NCBI GenBank assembly: GCA_035999765.1
Contig: CP108521.1
Location: 7,006,001 to 7,070,000 of the forward strand
DNA length: 64,000 nt
DNA from: Streptomyces sp. NBC_01231
GTDB lineage: Bacteria > Actinomycetota > Actinomycetes > Streptomycetales > Streptomycetaceae
Reading direction: 5' to 3'
Numbering within the stretch: the stretch's first letter is position 1; every line of letters starts with the position of its first letter. Both the position numbers and the translations under genes were made by a program. Of the stretch, positions 8,404 through 16,881 are shown in pieces. The notes below the pieces were generated by a model. The model was not told the DNA's origin and ran no database searches. It saw nothing but the letters and a program-made list of their open reading frames with translations.

Positions 8404-8616
8404 GTGGCGGACATCGACGAGGCACGCAAGCACTTCGAGCGGATCGACACGGACGGCGACGGAGTCATCACCGCGGCCGAGTTCAAGACCGCCCTGGCTC
8501 AGCAGGGCGACTGGAACGTCACCGAGTCGGTCGCCGAGGCCATCATCAAGTCCCGCGACCTCGACGGGGACAAGGTCCTGTCGTTCGACGAGTTCTGGGC
8601 CTACCTGAACAAGTGA
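8404..8616 (+). CDS. Small EF-hand calcium-binding protein (CabC/CabD type)
   Basis: 70-aa calmodulin-like protein with two EF-hands. Loop 1 spans residues 15-26 (D-T-D-G-D-G-V-I-T-A-A-E), a perfect consensus. Loop 2 spans 52-63 (D-L-D-G-D-K-V-L-S-F-D-E), which has Lys at the usual Gly position. Length and layout match the Streptomyces Cab proteins, linked in S. coelicolor to calcium buffering and aerial development; the position in the window also fits the S. coelicolor cabD locus as remembered. GTG start at 8404; no signal peptide, so cytoplasmic. A strong hairpin follows. Confidence 0.9.
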   Translation: MADIDEARKHFERIDTDGDGVITAAEFKTALAQQGDWNVTESVAEAIIKSRDLDGDKVLSFDEFWAYLNK

Positions 8617-8630
8617 CCCGAGTGGCAAAG

Positions 8631-8654
8631 GGGGGGCACCCGAGGGTGCCCCCC
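8631..8654. terminator. Bidirectional terminator hairpin
   Basis: GGGGGGCACCC (8631-8641) pairs perfectly with GGGTGCCCCCC (8644-8654) around a very short loop, followed by TTCCTC. It separates the convergent EF-hand gene and ABC ATPase gene, whose stop is at 8659-8661. Confidence 0.85.
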
Positions 8655-8658
8655 TTCC

Positions 8659-9447
8659 TCATGTCCGGCGCGCCACACGGACGTTCCAGCGGCCGTCGTG
8701 CCGCTCCAGGACCAGCGGCAGGTCGAAGCACTTGCCGGCCTGGTCACTGGTCAGGACCTCGGCCACCGGGCCCTGGGCGAGCACCCGCCCCTCGCGCAGG
8801 AGCAGCGCGTGCGTGGTGCCGGACGGAAGCTCCTCCAGGTGGTGCGTGACCAGGACCGTCGCCAGTTCGGGATGCTCCCGGCGCAGCGTGTCCAGCGCGC
8901 CGATCAGCCGCTCGCGGCCCGGCAGGTCGAGCCCGGTCGCCGGTTCGTCCAGCAGGAGCAGCCTCGGTTCCGGCATCAGGGCACGGGCGATCAGGGTCCG
9001 GCCGCGCTGCCCCTGGGAGAGCGTCGGCCAGCGCGCCGTGCGATGGTCGGCCAGCCCGAGGGTGTCGATGAGCCGGTTCGCGTGCGCCTCCTGCGCGGGC
9101 GTCGGCCGCCACCGGGGCAGCGGGGCGACCGAGTTGGTCAGCCCGGTCAGGACGACGTCCCGGACCCGCAGCGGCGCGGAGAGCGGATGACGGGGGTCGA
9201 CATGACCGACGTACGAGCGCAGCTCCCGCAGATCGACCCGGCCGAGACGGCGGCCCAGGACCTCCACGGTGCCCCGGGTCGGGTGCACCAGGGCGCCGAG
9301 CAGGCTGAGCAGGGTGGACTTGCCCGCGCCGTTGGCGCCGAGCAGCGCCCAGTGCTCGCCGGCCCGGACGGTGAGGGAGACCTCCTGGAGGATCGGGCGG
9401 CCGTCCCGTACGACGTGCACGTCCTCGGCGCGCAGGACCTCCCTCAT
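8659..9447 (-). CDS. Orphan ABC transporter ATP-binding protein
   Basis: 262 aa, a single nucleotide-binding domain with Walker A G-A-N-G-A-G-K-S, signature L-S-Q-G-Q, Walker [13 protein letters not shown] and H-loop V-T-H-H. ATG 9447 is chosen because it overlaps the leuA stop (ATGA), giving translational coupling. No permease gene is nearby, so its transport partner, if any, lies elsewhere. It might instead act as a non-transport ABC ATPase, though it lacks the duplicated domains of the ABC-F type. Coupling suggests it is expressed under the same leucine-responsive leader as leuA. Confidence 0.85.
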   Translation of the reverse strand: MREVLRAEDVHVVRDGRPILQEVSLTVRAGEHWALLGANGAGKSTLLSLLGALVHPTRGTVEVLGRRLGRVDLRELRSYVGHVDPRHPLSAPLRVRDVVLTGLTNSVAPLPRWRPTPAQEAHANRLIDTLGLADHRTARWPTLSQGQRGRTLIARALMPEPRLLLLDEPATGLDLPGRERLIGALDTLRREHPELATVLVTHHLEELPSGTTHALLLREGRVLAQGPVAEVLTSDQAGKCFDLPLVLERHDGRWNVRVARRT

Positions 9448-11165
9448 CGGCGCGTACCCCGGTCCACCGCCGACAGCACCGCCTGCACCGACGCCGCCAT
9501 CGCCGATGGGGCGCGGCCCGCGCCCCAGTGCGGGACGCCGCCGACACGGCACTCGACGTAGGCCGTCGTCTCGCCCCGCGCGTCCGTGTGCGCGGCGTGG
9601 TCGAGGACGTCAACGCGGTGGCCCGCACCGGCCAGTGCGTCGACGAACGCGATGAGCGGGCCGGGGCCGGTGCCCTCGTAGTCGCCGGTACGGTCGCCCG
9701 TGCGCAGGGTGCAGACGAAGCGGTGGGCGCCGGAGTCGTCGCGTTGCACCGACCAGGCGTCCAGGGCCACCTCGCCGTCCTCGACGACGTACGTCGACAG
9801 GAAGAGGCCGTACAGCTCCTTTGCCGTGATTTCCCTGCCGCTGCCGTCCGTGGCCTCCTGGACCACCCGGGAGAAGTCCGGCCGCATGCGCTCCGGCAGG
9901 TCCACGCCGTGGTGCGTACGCAGCAGGTACGCCGTTCCGCCCTTCCCCGACTGGGAGTTGACCCGGATGATCGCCTCGTACGAGCGCCCCACGTCCGCCG
10001 GATCGATCGGCAGGTACGGGACGGACCAGGGCGCCTCGCTCTCCGGCACCCCCGACCGCGCCGCCGTGCGGGCGTGATGGGCCAGGCCCTTGCTGATCGC
10101 GTCCTGGTGGGTACCGGAGAACGCCGTGTGGACGAGGGCGCCGGCGTACGGGTGACGGGGGTGGACCGGCAGCCGGTTGCAGTGCTCCACCGTCTCCTTC
10201 ACCGCGTCGATGTCCCCGAAGTCGACCATGGGGTCCACCCCTTGGGCGTACAGGTTGAGCGCCAGGGTCACCAGATCGACATTGCCGGTGCGCTCCCCGT
10301 TGCCGAAGAGGCAGCCCTCGACGCGCTGCGCCCCGGCCAGGACGGCGAGTTCGGCACAGGCCACGCCGGTGCCGCGGTCGTTGTGCGGATGGACGGAGAG
10401 GATCACCGAGTCGCGGCGGGCCAGGTGCCGGTGGACGTACTCGATCTGGTCGGCGTAGACGTTCGGTGTGGCGATCTCGACCGTGGCGGGCAGGTTGTGG
10501 GTGACCGGGCGGTCGGGGCTCGCGTCCCACAACTCGGTCAGCCCGTCGCAGAGTTCGAGGACGAAGTCCGGTTCGGTGAGGTTGAAGGTCTCCGGCGAGA
10601 ACTGGAACCGCACGGGCCGGTCCCCGGCCCGCCGCGCCATCTGCTCCGCCGCCTCGCGCACCGTCCGCCACACCTCGCCCCGGTCCCGGCCGAGGACGAC
10701 CTCCCGCCACACCGGCGAGGTCGCGATGTACAGGTGCACGACCGCCCTCGGCAGCCCCTCGACCGCGTCGAAGGTCCGGTCGATCAGGTCCCTGCGGGCC
10801 GGTGTGAACACCACGGGCGTCACGTCGTCCGGCACCGCGCCGGAGGTCACCAGGTGCCGTACGAAGTCGAAGTCCGTACGGCTCGCCGACGGGTAGCCGA
10901 CCTCGATCTCCTTGAAGCCGGTCGCGGCCAGCAGGTCGAAGAAGCGGCGCTTGCGGGCGGTGTCCATCGGCTCCGCGAGGGCCTGGTTGCCGTCGCGCAG
11001 GTCCACGGGGACCCAGAGCGGGGCGCGCTCGATACGGGCGGAGGGCCAGCTCCGGTCGGCGGTGGGCACGTGCACGCGCTTGTCGACGGGGCGGTAGCGG
11101 TGGTGCGGCATGGGGCTGGGGCGCTGGGGGTTCCACAGCGGCGGTGCGTAGACACTCGTGGTCAT
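9444..11165 (-). CDS. leuA: 2-isopropylmalate synthase
   Basis: 573 aa, the first committed step of leucine synthesis (acetyl-CoA + 2-oxoisovalerate). The TIM-barrel active site shows [14 protein letters not shown] and [14 protein letters not shown]. The C-terminal regulatory domain is present but its end motif, normally G-V-G-I-D, reads G-A-G-R-A, so leucine feedback binding may differ. It looks like a second, divergent LeuA rather than the housekeeping copy: its first 45 residues are unlike what I recall for that enzyme. It is preceded by a leader peptide and attenuator and followed by a coupled ABC ATPase. Confidence 0.93.
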   Translation of the reverse strand: MTTSVYAPPLWNPQRPSPMPHHRYRPVDKRVHVPTADRSWPSARIERAPLWVPVDLRDGNQALAEPMDTARKRRFFDLLAATGFKEIEVGYPSASRTDFDFVRHLVTSGAVPDDVTPVVFTPARRDLIDRTFDAVEGLPRAVVHLYIATSPVWREVVLGRDRGEVWRTVREAAEQMARRAGDRPVRFQFSPETFNLTEPDFVLELCDGLTELWDASPDRPVTHNLPATVEIATPNVYADQIEYVHRHLARRDSVILSVHPHNDRGTGVACAELAVLAGAQRVEGCLFGNGERTGNVDLVTLALNLYAQGVDPMVDFGDIDAVKETVEHCNRLPVHPRHPYAGALVHTAFSGTHQDAISKGLAHHARTAARSGVPESEAPWSVPYLPIDPADVGRSYEAIIRVNSQSGKGGTAYLLRTHHGVDLPERMRPDFSRVVQEATDGSGREITAKELYGLFLSTYVVEDGEVALDAWSVQRDDSGAHRFVCTLRTGDRTGDYEGTGPGPLIAFVDALAGAGHRVDVLDHAAHTDARGETTAYVECRVGGVPHWGAGRAPSAMAASVQAVLSAVDRGTRR

Positions 11166-11193
11166 CGTCTGCTGCTTTCGGCGGGGTCGGGGT

Positions 11194-11249
11194 GACCGGC
11201 AGCACGGCGTCCCGCGGCGGGGTGCCGGTCGCGTCAGGCCCCGCCGCGG
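11194..11249 (-). promoter_or_regulatory. Leucine attenuator: two mutually exclusive RNA pairings
   Basis: Minus-strand RNA. CCGCGGCGGGG inside the leader-peptide codons (11249-11239) is perfectly complementary to CCCCGCCGCGG (11222-11212). Alternatively GACCGGCA (11230-11223) pairs with TGCCGGTC (11201-11194), enclosing the second segment. Forming one pairing should hinder the other, the layout expected for ribosome-mediated attenuation. The segment lies between the leader stop and the leuA start. Confidence 0.7.
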
Positions 11250-11281
11250 CAGCCGAGAAGAAGGAGACCGCGAAGCGTCAT
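11234..11281 (-). CDS. leuA leader peptide (15 aa, five Leu)
   Basis: ATG at 11281-11279 and TGA at 11236-11234 give [15 protein letters not shown]. Five of 15 residues are leucine, with four in a row at codons 6-9; three Leu codons are CTT, which is rare in this G+C-rich genome. The ATG begins 6 bases after a -10 element and has no ribosome-binding site, so the transcript is probably leaderless. Its reading should report leucyl-tRNA supply to the attenuator directly downstream. A similar leader is known ahead of leuA in S. coelicolor. Confidence 0.8.
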   Translation of the reverse strand: MTLRGLLLLGCRGGA

Positions 11282-11287
11282 GCCGGT

Positions 11288-11317
11288 AGGCTATCCACTA
11301 CTCAGGTCCTCAGACAA
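11288..11317 (-). promoter_or_regulatory. Promoter of the leuA leader transcript
   Basis: Minus strand: -35 TTGTCT (11317-11312), 18-bp spacer, -10 TAGCCT (11293-11288). The start point falls at or next to the ATG of the leader peptide. The -35 lies inside the first of three 13-bp repeats, so a bound regulator would block it. Confidence 0.6.
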
Positions 11318-11357
11318 GTGAATTCCTCGGGTCCTCAGATAAGTTCCTCGGACAAGT
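11307..11357. promoter_or_regulatory. Three 13-bp operator-like repeats between leuA and the GntR gene
   Basis: TCCTCAGACAAGT (11307-11319), TCCTCAGATAAGT (11332-11344) and TCCTCGGACAAGT (11345-11357), all in the same orientation with offsets of 25 and 13 bp. Each contains a GTC-N4-GAC-like half-dyad. The first covers the leuA-leader -35 and the last lies 27 bp before the regulator ATG. They are probable binding sites for the FadR-type regulator. Confidence 0.65.
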
Positions 11358-11383
11358 TTCCCGTTCTCCCTGATCGGAGCCCC

Positions 11384-12112
11384 ATGCCGCTCGGTGTCGT
11401 CCGCCCCAGCCCCCTGGTCGAACAGGCCGCGGCGCGGCTGCGCGAACAGATCGTCGACGGTTCCTGGCCGGTCGGCACCCGACTGCCCGGCGAGACCACC
11501 CTCGCCAGGGAACTGGGTGTCGGCCGGTCCACCGTCCGCGAGGCCCTGCGTGCGCTCGCCGGCGCCGGGCTCGTCCGGCCCCGGCAGGGCGCCGGTGTCT
11601 TCGTCATCGCGACCGAGCCGGTCGCGGACTGGCCCACCCGGCTGCGCCGGGCCGCGGTGACCGACGTGTACGAGGTCCGCATGGCCGTCGAAGTCCACGC
11701 GGCCCGGCTCGCCGCGCAACGACGTACGCCCGAGGACGTCACGGCGATGGAGCTCGCCCTGGAGGGCCGCCGGGCAGCGTCGACGGGTGACGACATGACC
11801 TTCGTCGACGCCGACATCGCCTTCCATGCGGCGGTGGTGGCCGCCGCGCACAACCCGGTGCTCGCGGACCTGTTCGCCGAGTTCACCCCCGTCCTGCGTG
11901 AGGGCCTGGTCGAACTGCTCACCCTGACCGGTCTGCGCGCCGACGACCCGAACACCGCCGACGACGCCCACGCGGCGCTGGTGCGGGCGGTCGCGGACGG
12001 GGACGCGGGGGCCGCGGCGGAGATCCTGCGCAGGGAGTTGGAGGATCCGTTCGCCGGTCAGGACACTCCTTCGGCAGGGGAAACCGGAAAAGTCCCGGAC
12101 CGCCCGGAATAG
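11384..12112 (+). CDS. GntR-family (FadR/FCD subfamily) transcriptional regulator
   Basis: 242 aa. The winged-helix domain (residues 8-75) shows P-G-E-T-T-L-A-R-E-L-G-V-G-R-S-T-V-R-E-A-L-R-A-L. The C-terminal helical FCD ligand domain follows, with its characteristic D-A-D-I-A-F-H-A-A-V-V. The start is ATG 11384 with GGAG (11376-11379) upstream; longer in-frame starts would run through the operator repeats. It is divergent from leuA and probably regulates itself and the leuA leader promoter through the three repeats between them. FCD regulators usually sense organic or amino acids, so a branched-chain intermediate is a reasonable guess. Confidence 0.88.
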   Translation: MPLGVVRPSPLVEQAAARLREQIVDGSWPVGTRLPGETTLARELGVGRSTVREALRALAGAGLVRPRQGAGVFVIATEPVADWPTRLRRAAVTDVYEVRMAVEVHAARLAAQRRTPEDVTAMELALEGRRAASTGDDMTFVDADIAFHAAVVAAAHNPVLADLFAEFTPVLREGLVELLTLTGLRADDPNTADDAHAALVRAVADGDAGAAAEILRRELEDPFAGQDTPSAGETGKVPDRPE

Positions 12113-12180
12113 CCCCCGGCCGCACGGGGTTGACGCACCACAGACGTATGCGCGTGCATCGACTTTTCGAAGGGTCTGTC

Positions 12181-12843
12181 ATGAAGATCGGCATCATCGG
12201 CGCGGGCAACATCGGCGGCAACCTCACCCGGCGGCTCACCGCCCTCGGCCATGACGTCTCCGTGGCCAACTCCCGTGGTCCGCACACGCTCACCGAGCTG
12301 GCCGCGGAGACGGGCGCGACCCCCGTCCCGGTCGCGGAGGCGGCGCGAGGCGCGGACGTCGTCATCGTCACGATCCCCTTGAAGGCGGTGCCTGACCTGG
12401 CGTCCGGCCTGTTCGACGAGGCGGCGGACGGGTTCGCCGTGATCGACACCGGCAACTACTACCCGCGACAGCGCGACGGCAGGATCGCGGGGATCGAGGA
12501 CGAGGGGCTCACCGAGAGCCGCTGGACCGCGCGGCACCTCGGCCACACCGTCATCAAGGCCTTCAACGGCACCTACGCCCAGGACATCCTGGACCGGCCG
12601 CGCCCGGGCGGTGCCCCCGACCGCATGGCCCTCCCGGTCGCCGGCGACGACGAGGCGGCCAAGCGGAAGGTGCGTGCCCTGATCGACGAGCTCGGCTTCG
12701 ACACGGTCGACGCGGGCGGCCTCGACGACTCCTGGCGCCAGCAGCCCGGCACCCCGGTGTACGGACTGCGGGAGGGTGTCGACGGCGTCACGAAGGCGCT
12801 CGCGGGGGCGAGCCCGGAGCGAGGGCCGGAGTGGCGGCACTAG
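12181..12843 (+). CDS. NADPH-dependent F420 reductase-like oxidoreductase
   Basis: 220 aa. The N-terminal Rossmann fold begins M-K-I-G-I-I-G-A-G-N-I-G-G-N and continues with V-A-N-S-R-G-P, typical of the F420-dependent NADP reductase family. Later segments V-I-K-A-F-N-G-T and P-V-A-G-D-D-E also fit it. The ATG at 12181 is directly preceded by AAGGG (12169-12173). The real substrate may be F420H2/NADP+ or another small molecule, because short Streptomyces relatives are numerous and mostly untested. It starts 68 bp after the GntR gene. Confidence 0.8.
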   Translation: MKIGIIGAGNIGGNLTRRLTALGHDVSVANSRGPHTLTELAAETGATPVPVAEAARGADVVIVTIPLKAVPDLASGLFDEAADGFAVIDTGNYYPRQRDGRIAGIEDEGLTESRWTARHLGHTVIKAFNGTYAQDILDRPRPGGAPDRMALPVAGDDEAAKRKVRALIDELGFDTVDAGGLDDSWRQQPGTPVYGLREGVDGVTKALAGASPERGPEWRH

Positions 12844-12890
12844 GTCCCGTCCTCCTGGCGCAACCGGCCCGGTGAGAGGGCTGGATCCGC

Positions 12891-13448
12891 TCAGGCGTCC
12901 GCGGCCCACTCCCGCAGGGCGGCCTTGCTCGCGAAGTTCGCCACGTTCTTGTCCAGCGGATCGTCGGTGTACTGGTGGAAGCGCCACTTCGCCTTGATGC
13001 GGGGCTTGCCGGCCGTGACGTAGTCGGCAATCCACAGGCCGTCACCGGCGTACGACGTGTCGTCCACATTGAGCCAGTAGCTGCGGTTGCAGTACAGGAT
13101 GACCCGGTTGTTCGGCCGCAGTGCCCTGACCTTCCGGATGAAGCTGTCCTTCTCCGCGTTGCTCGCGTGCGTGCCCTCCCCGGTCGTCTCCCAGTCGACG
13201 GCGAGGATGTCGCCCGCCTTCTCGGGGGCGTGTTTGACGAAGTGCTCCGCCTGGGCGGTGAGGTTGCCCGGCCAGAGGAAGTGGTAGAAGCCGACGACCA
13301 GGCCGGCGTCACGGCCGTGTTTCGTCTGGGCGGCGAGTCTCGGGTTGACGTACGAACGGCCCTCCGTCGCCTTGATGAAGGCGAAGGAGAGGCCGTCCGT
13401 GCCGTAGGACGAGGACTGGTACGCGCTGACGTCTATGCCACGCAGCAT
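12891..13448 (-). CDS. Glycoside hydrolase family 25 (muramidase-like) protein
   Basis: 185 aa, close to a bare GH25 catalytic barrel. Visible motifs are the N-terminal G-I-D-V-S-A-Y-Q, F-A-F-I-K-A-T-E-G, and the catalytic acidic pair in A-V-D-W-E. Members cleave the MurNAc-GlcNAc bond in peptidoglycan. There is no signal peptide or cell-wall-binding repeat, unlike secreted Streptomyces lysozymes, so it either uses another export route or acts inside the cell. AGGGAG lies 5 bases before ATG 13448. A run of ten G residues (13468-13477) follows upstream and is prone to sequencing error, but it lies outside the gene. Confidence 0.85.
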   Translation of the reverse strand: MLRGIDVSAYQSSSYGTDGLSFAFIKATEGRSYVNPRLAAQTKHGRDAGLVVGFYHFLWPGNLTAQAEHFVKHAPEKAGDILAVDWETTGEGTHASNAEKDSFIRKVRALRPNNRVILYCNRSYWLNVDDTSYAGDGLWIADYVTAGKPRIKAKWRFHQYTDDPLDKNVANFASKAALREWAADA

Positions 13449-13619
13449 GGGGGCTCCCTGAGTGCCTGGGGGGGGGGACAGGAGTTGATCCGTAACCGCT
13501 GTCCCACCCTGGCACGGGTAATCCTCGCGCGACCTCGAAACGTCGACCCGCGGCCTTTGTCGAACGTCCGGGCGGCCGTGGGGCGACGGGACGTCAGGCT
13601 GATGGGCGTCAGCACACCT

Positions 13620-14789
13620 TCAGATGCCGCGGGCCGCGAAGGCGATGAACTGGGTCACCTGGCGTGCGGCGAAGTTGTCGTCGGAGACCAGGACGACGGT
13701 GCGGCGGCCGTCGGGGAGGCGGGGGCCGAGGGTGATGCCCTCGACGTTGTCGACTCGGGTCAGCCCGGGGACGTCGGACAGGTCGGTCACGAGCGTCTTG
13801 CGGACCGGCTGCACGGGGTGCGCGGAGGTGTCGGTGAGGGAGTCGCGGCCGAGGACGTCGGTGGCGCCGTGGAGGTCGACCAGATAGACGCGGGCCTTCC
13901 AGTTGTTGTCGCTGTAGATCGAGGCGCGCTCGAGGACCAGGAAACGGTCGTCACCGAGGGCCACGATGTCGCTGACGCCGTTGGTGTCGGTGCTGCCCTC
14001 CGGTGGCGTGGCGAACAGCGGTTCCAGGGGGTAGGCGTACTGGGCCAGTGGCAGTCCGGTGCGTGCGTCGTGGACGGTGACGCGGGTGAGCGCGCCGTGC
14101 TCGGGGGTGGGGTCGTCGCCGTCCTGGTAGAGGGGGTCCTCCATGGCGGTGACGATCCGCCGCCCGTCCGGGGTGAAGGTGACTCCTTCGAGGGTCTGGT
14201 TCTTGCGGGGGCCGAACTCCTGGGAGTTCATGTGCAGTTGCGGTGGCAGCGGGAGCTGTCCGGTGGAGGCGCCGGTCGTGGTGGCGCGGCGGATCCAGGG
14301 ATCGCCGAGGAGGGCGGGCCCGTCGGACGGGACGATGCGCTCGCCCTCGCTCGTCCAGGCCAGGCTGCCGTCGCGCGGGTCCACGGCGATGCCCTCCGGG
14401 TCGGGTGCCACGGTGGAGGTGGCGGTCGAGGTCGGGGGGAAGGCGGTGCCGTCCGGCCGGCGCCACGCTTGGGTGCCGGTGAGTTCGACGCCGGTGAGGG
14501 CGCCGTCGGCGACGTCGACGTGGGCGGTGTAGAAACGGGCGGGGCCGGTCTGCGACCGGTCGTCGCTGATCACGTAGTACGTGCCGGTCCTCGCGTCGTA
14601 GCTGATGGCCGACAGGCCACCGACGGTGGTGCCCTGGAAGGCCATCGCGCCGGGCAGCTCGCGCTCCCCGAGGAAGTCCAGCCGTACGCCGCTGTCGTGT
14701 GCGGAGGCCGGGGTGCCGACGAGGGCGGGGAGGACGGCGAGGACGACTGCGGAGGCGATGATCCGGGCGCGTGCGGCTCGGACGCTCAT
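13620..14789 (-). CDS. Secreted esterase-like/phytase-like protein, last gene of the nucleoside operon
   Basis: 389 aa with a typical Sec signal (cleavage after T-P-A-S-A) and a phytase-like (esterase-like activity of phytase) propeller domain. Recognisable segments include G-G-L-S-A-I-S-Y-D, D-P-E-G-I-A-V-D-P-R-D-G-S, and N-V-E-G-I-T-L-G-P near the end. Family members are linked to calcium-dependent phosphoester cleavage, though most are untested. The ATG overlaps the stop of the upstream ABC permease (ATGA), so it is made with the nucleoside importer. A role in freeing nucleosides from external nucleotides would fit, as an inference from context. Confidence 0.82.
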   Translation of the reverse strand: MSVRAARARIIASAVVLAVLPALVGTPASAHDSGVRLDFLGERELPGAMAFQGTTVGGLSAISYDARTGTYYVISDDRSQTGPARFYTAHVDVADGALTGVELTGTQAWRRPDGTAFPPTSTATSTVAPDPEGIAVDPRDGSLAWTSEGERIVPSDGPALLGDPWIRRATTTGASTGQLPLPPQLHMNSQEFGPRKNQTLEGVTFTPDGRRIVTAMEDPLYQDGDDPTPEHGALTRVTVHDARTGLPLAQYAYPLEPLFATPPEGSTDTNGVSDIVALGDDRFLVLERASIYSDNNWKARVYLVDLHGATDVLGRDSLTDTSAHPVQPVRKTLVTDLSDVPGLTRVDNVEGITLGPRLPDGRRTVVLVSDDNFAARQVTQFIAFAARGI

Positions 14790-15748
14790 GTGGTCTCCAA
14801 GGTGGGCAGGGCGGGCGGTGAGGTGGGCGCGGTAGCGGTGCGTGCCGCGCTACGGCGGCGCCAGGCGAAGAACGCCAGCGCCAGCAGGGTGAAGACGTAC
14901 GGGATCGCGGAGACCAGCTGGGACGGGATGTCGAGGTTGCCGAGCTGGACGGCGAGTGCCTCCGCGGCGCCGAAGCCGAGCGCGGCCAGGAACACGCCCC
15001 AGGGACGGAGGGCGCCGAGGAAGACGGCGGCCAGCGCGATGTAGCCGCGGCCGGCGGTCATGCCGGTGACGAAGAAGGACACGGCGCCCATGCTCAGGAA
15101 CACTCCGGACGCCCCGGCCAGCGCGCCGCTGAGCGCGAGGGCGCGGAACTGGACCCGGTGGACGTGAATGCCGGTCGAGCGTGCCGCCTCGGGGTGCTCG
15201 CCGACCGCGCGCAGGTGGAAGCCGAACCGGGCCCGGTACAGCAGCCAGGCGACCGCCGGGGTGGTGGCCAGGGCGGCCCAGGTCAGCACGTTCTGCCCGC
15301 TGAGCACCGCGCCGAGGCCGGGAACGTCCTCGATCAGGGGCAGCCGGACCGAGGGCAGGGCGCCGCTGTGCAGTCGGCTGGTCCCGCCCTTGTCGCCGAG
15401 CAGCGCGTACACGGTGTACGCGGTCGCGCCCGCCGCCAGGAGGTTGAGGCCGATGCCCGCGATGATGGCGTCCGCGCCGAGATACAGGTGCAGCACGCCG
15501 AGCAGCAGCGCGAGCAGCGCACCGGCGGCGATCCCGCAGGCGGCTCCGGCCCACACCGAGCCGCTGTACCCGGCGACCAGCGCGCCCGTGCAGGCGGCGG
15601 CCAGCATCGAGCCCTCCAGGGCGATGTTGGGCACCCCGGCCCGCTCGGCGAGCAGCCCGCCGAGGGCGGCGAGGACGTATGGCGTCGACACCCCGAGGAT
15701 CGCCGCGAGGAATCCGGTGCTGAGCACCACGTCGAGGACGGGACCCAT
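14786..15748 (-). CDS. Nucleoside-type ABC transporter permease (second subunit)
   Basis: 320 aa, about eight to nine membrane segments, of the branched-chain/nucleoside permease family. The Glu-Gly motif P-N-I-A-L-E-G-S-M-L near residue 41 is typical. It pairs with the upstream permease to form the membrane channel of a BMP-type purine nucleoside importer. Its ATG (15748-15746) overlaps the upstream permease's TGA by one base (TGATG), and its own stop overlaps the phytase-like gene's start. Confidence 0.9.
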   Translation of the reverse strand: MGPVLDVVLSTGFLAAILGVSTPYVLAALGGLLAERAGVPNIALEGSMLAAACTGALVAGYSGSVWAGAACGIAAGALLALLLGVLHLYLGADAIIAGIGLNLLAAGATAYTVYALLGDKGGTSRLHSGALPSVRLPLIEDVPGLGAVLSGQNVLTWAALATTPAVAWLLYRARFGFHLRAVGEHPEAARSTGIHVHRVQFRALALSGALAGASGVFLSMGAVSFFVTGMTAGRGYIALAAVFLGALRPWGVFLAALGFGAAEALAVQLGNLDIPSQLVSAIPYVFTLLALAFFAWRRRSAARTATAPTSPPALPTLETT

Positions 15749-16881
15749 CAGCGGGCCTCCCTTCGGGCGAGGTACCGCTTGACGAGTTCGGGCAGTGCCC
15801 GGGCGGTCACGAGCAGCACGATGACCGCCTGGATGATGGTCACGGCCTCGGAGCCGACGTCGGTCTGCTGCTCCATCACGTCGCCGCCGACCCGCAGATA
15901 CGAGTAGAGGAGCGCGGCGGCGACCACCCCGACGGGGTTGTTGCGGCCCAGCAGCGCGACGACGATGCCCTCGAAGGCGAGGCCGCCGGCCATGTCGGGC
16001 TGGAGTCCGCCGTAGATCCCGAGCGCGAGGTGCGCTCCGGCGAGGCCGGCCAGCGCGCCGCCGATGACGAAGCTCCACTCGATGGTGCGGGGCACGTCGA
16101 GGCCGCCGAACCGGGCGAAGTCCGGGTTGGATCCGGTCATGCGGATGCGGTAGCCGAGCGGGGTCCGGGCGAGCAGGAACCAGACGGCGGCGGCCACCGC
16201 GAGCATGCCGAAGAGGCCGATGTTGGCCTGGTCCAGGGGGACGCCGAAGAAGTCGGAGAGGAGCGGCAGCGCCGAGTCGGGGCGTACCGGGGCGGACTGT
16301 ACGGCGGTGCTGCCGGGTGCCTTGAGGTGGTCGGTGAGGAGATAGTCGAAGACCCGCACGACCACGGCGTTCAGCATCAGCGTCGCGACGATCTCGTTGG
16401 CGCCGAGGCGGGCCTTCATCACCCCCGGGACCGCGCCCAGCGCGCCTCCGGCGAGGGCGGCGGCGCCCAGCGGCACCAGGACGGCGGCGACGGGCGGCAG
16501 AGGGAGGTTGATCGCCACCAGGGCGCTCGCCAGAGCGCCGGCGTACACCTGGCCCTCCGCGCCGAGGCTGATCTGCCGGGCCCGGAAGGGGATCGCGACG
16601 GACAGGCCGAGCAGCGACAGGGTGGTGGCGTCGGCGAGCCAGCGGCCGATCCGGGGGGTGCGCTCCAACGGGCCGGTGAGCAGGGCGTTCAGCGCGCCGG
16701 TGGCGTCCTTGCCGGTGGCCAGGACGACCAGGAAGGCGATGAGGACGGCGACGGCGACGGTCAGTACCGTCATGGTCAGCTCGACGACCACCGCACGGCG
16801 CCGGGCGGCCAGGAACTCCCTGCGGCCCTGCGTCTCGGGCCGCCTCTGCTGTTCCGCCGCCGGTTCCAGGGTCGAGGTCAT
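15748..16881 (-). CDS. Nucleoside-type ABC transporter permease (first subunit)
   Basis: 377 aa with a cytoplasmic N-terminal tail and about nine to ten membrane helices. It has the family segment I-S-L-G-A-E-G-Q-V-Y-A-G and the EAA-like loop around A-R-L-G-A-N-E-I-V-A-T-L-M. It belongs with the ATPase, the second permease and the BMP lipoprotein in one importer. Start ATG 16881 overlaps the ATPase stop by four bases (ATGA), giving coupled translation and likely equal subunit supply. Confidence 0.9.
   Translation of the reverse strand: MTSTLEPAAEQQRRPETQGRREFLAARRRAVVVELTMTVLTVAVAVLIAFLVVLATGKDATGALNALLTGPLERTPRIGRWLADATTLSLLGLSVAIPFRARQISLGAEGQVYAGALASALVAINLPLPPVAAVLVPLGAAALAGGALGAVPGVMKARLGANEIVATLMLNAVVVRVFDYLLTDHLKAPGSTAVQSAPVRPDSALPLLSDFFGVPLDQANIGLFGMLAVAAAVWFLLARTPLGYRIRMTGSNPDFARFGGLDVPRTIEWSFVIGGALAGLAGAHLALGIYGGLQPDMAGGLAFEGIVVALLGRNNPVGVVAAALLYSYLRVGGDVMEQQTDVGSEAVTIIQAVIVLLVTARALPELVKRYLARREAR

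Noticed and set aside
8698..11195. Plus-strand open frames opposite the ABC ATPase and leuA
   Set aside because: They mirror real genes with perfect family motifs on the minus strand and carry only low-complexity Arg/Gly/Val-rich sequence.
12130..12152. TTGACG followed by TATGCG as a promoter before the F420-reductase-like gene
   Set aside because: The spacer is only 11 bp, too short for a vegetative promoter.
13468..13477. Run of ten G
   Set aside because: It is a homopolymer in non-coding sequence, easily altered by sequencing. No function is supported.
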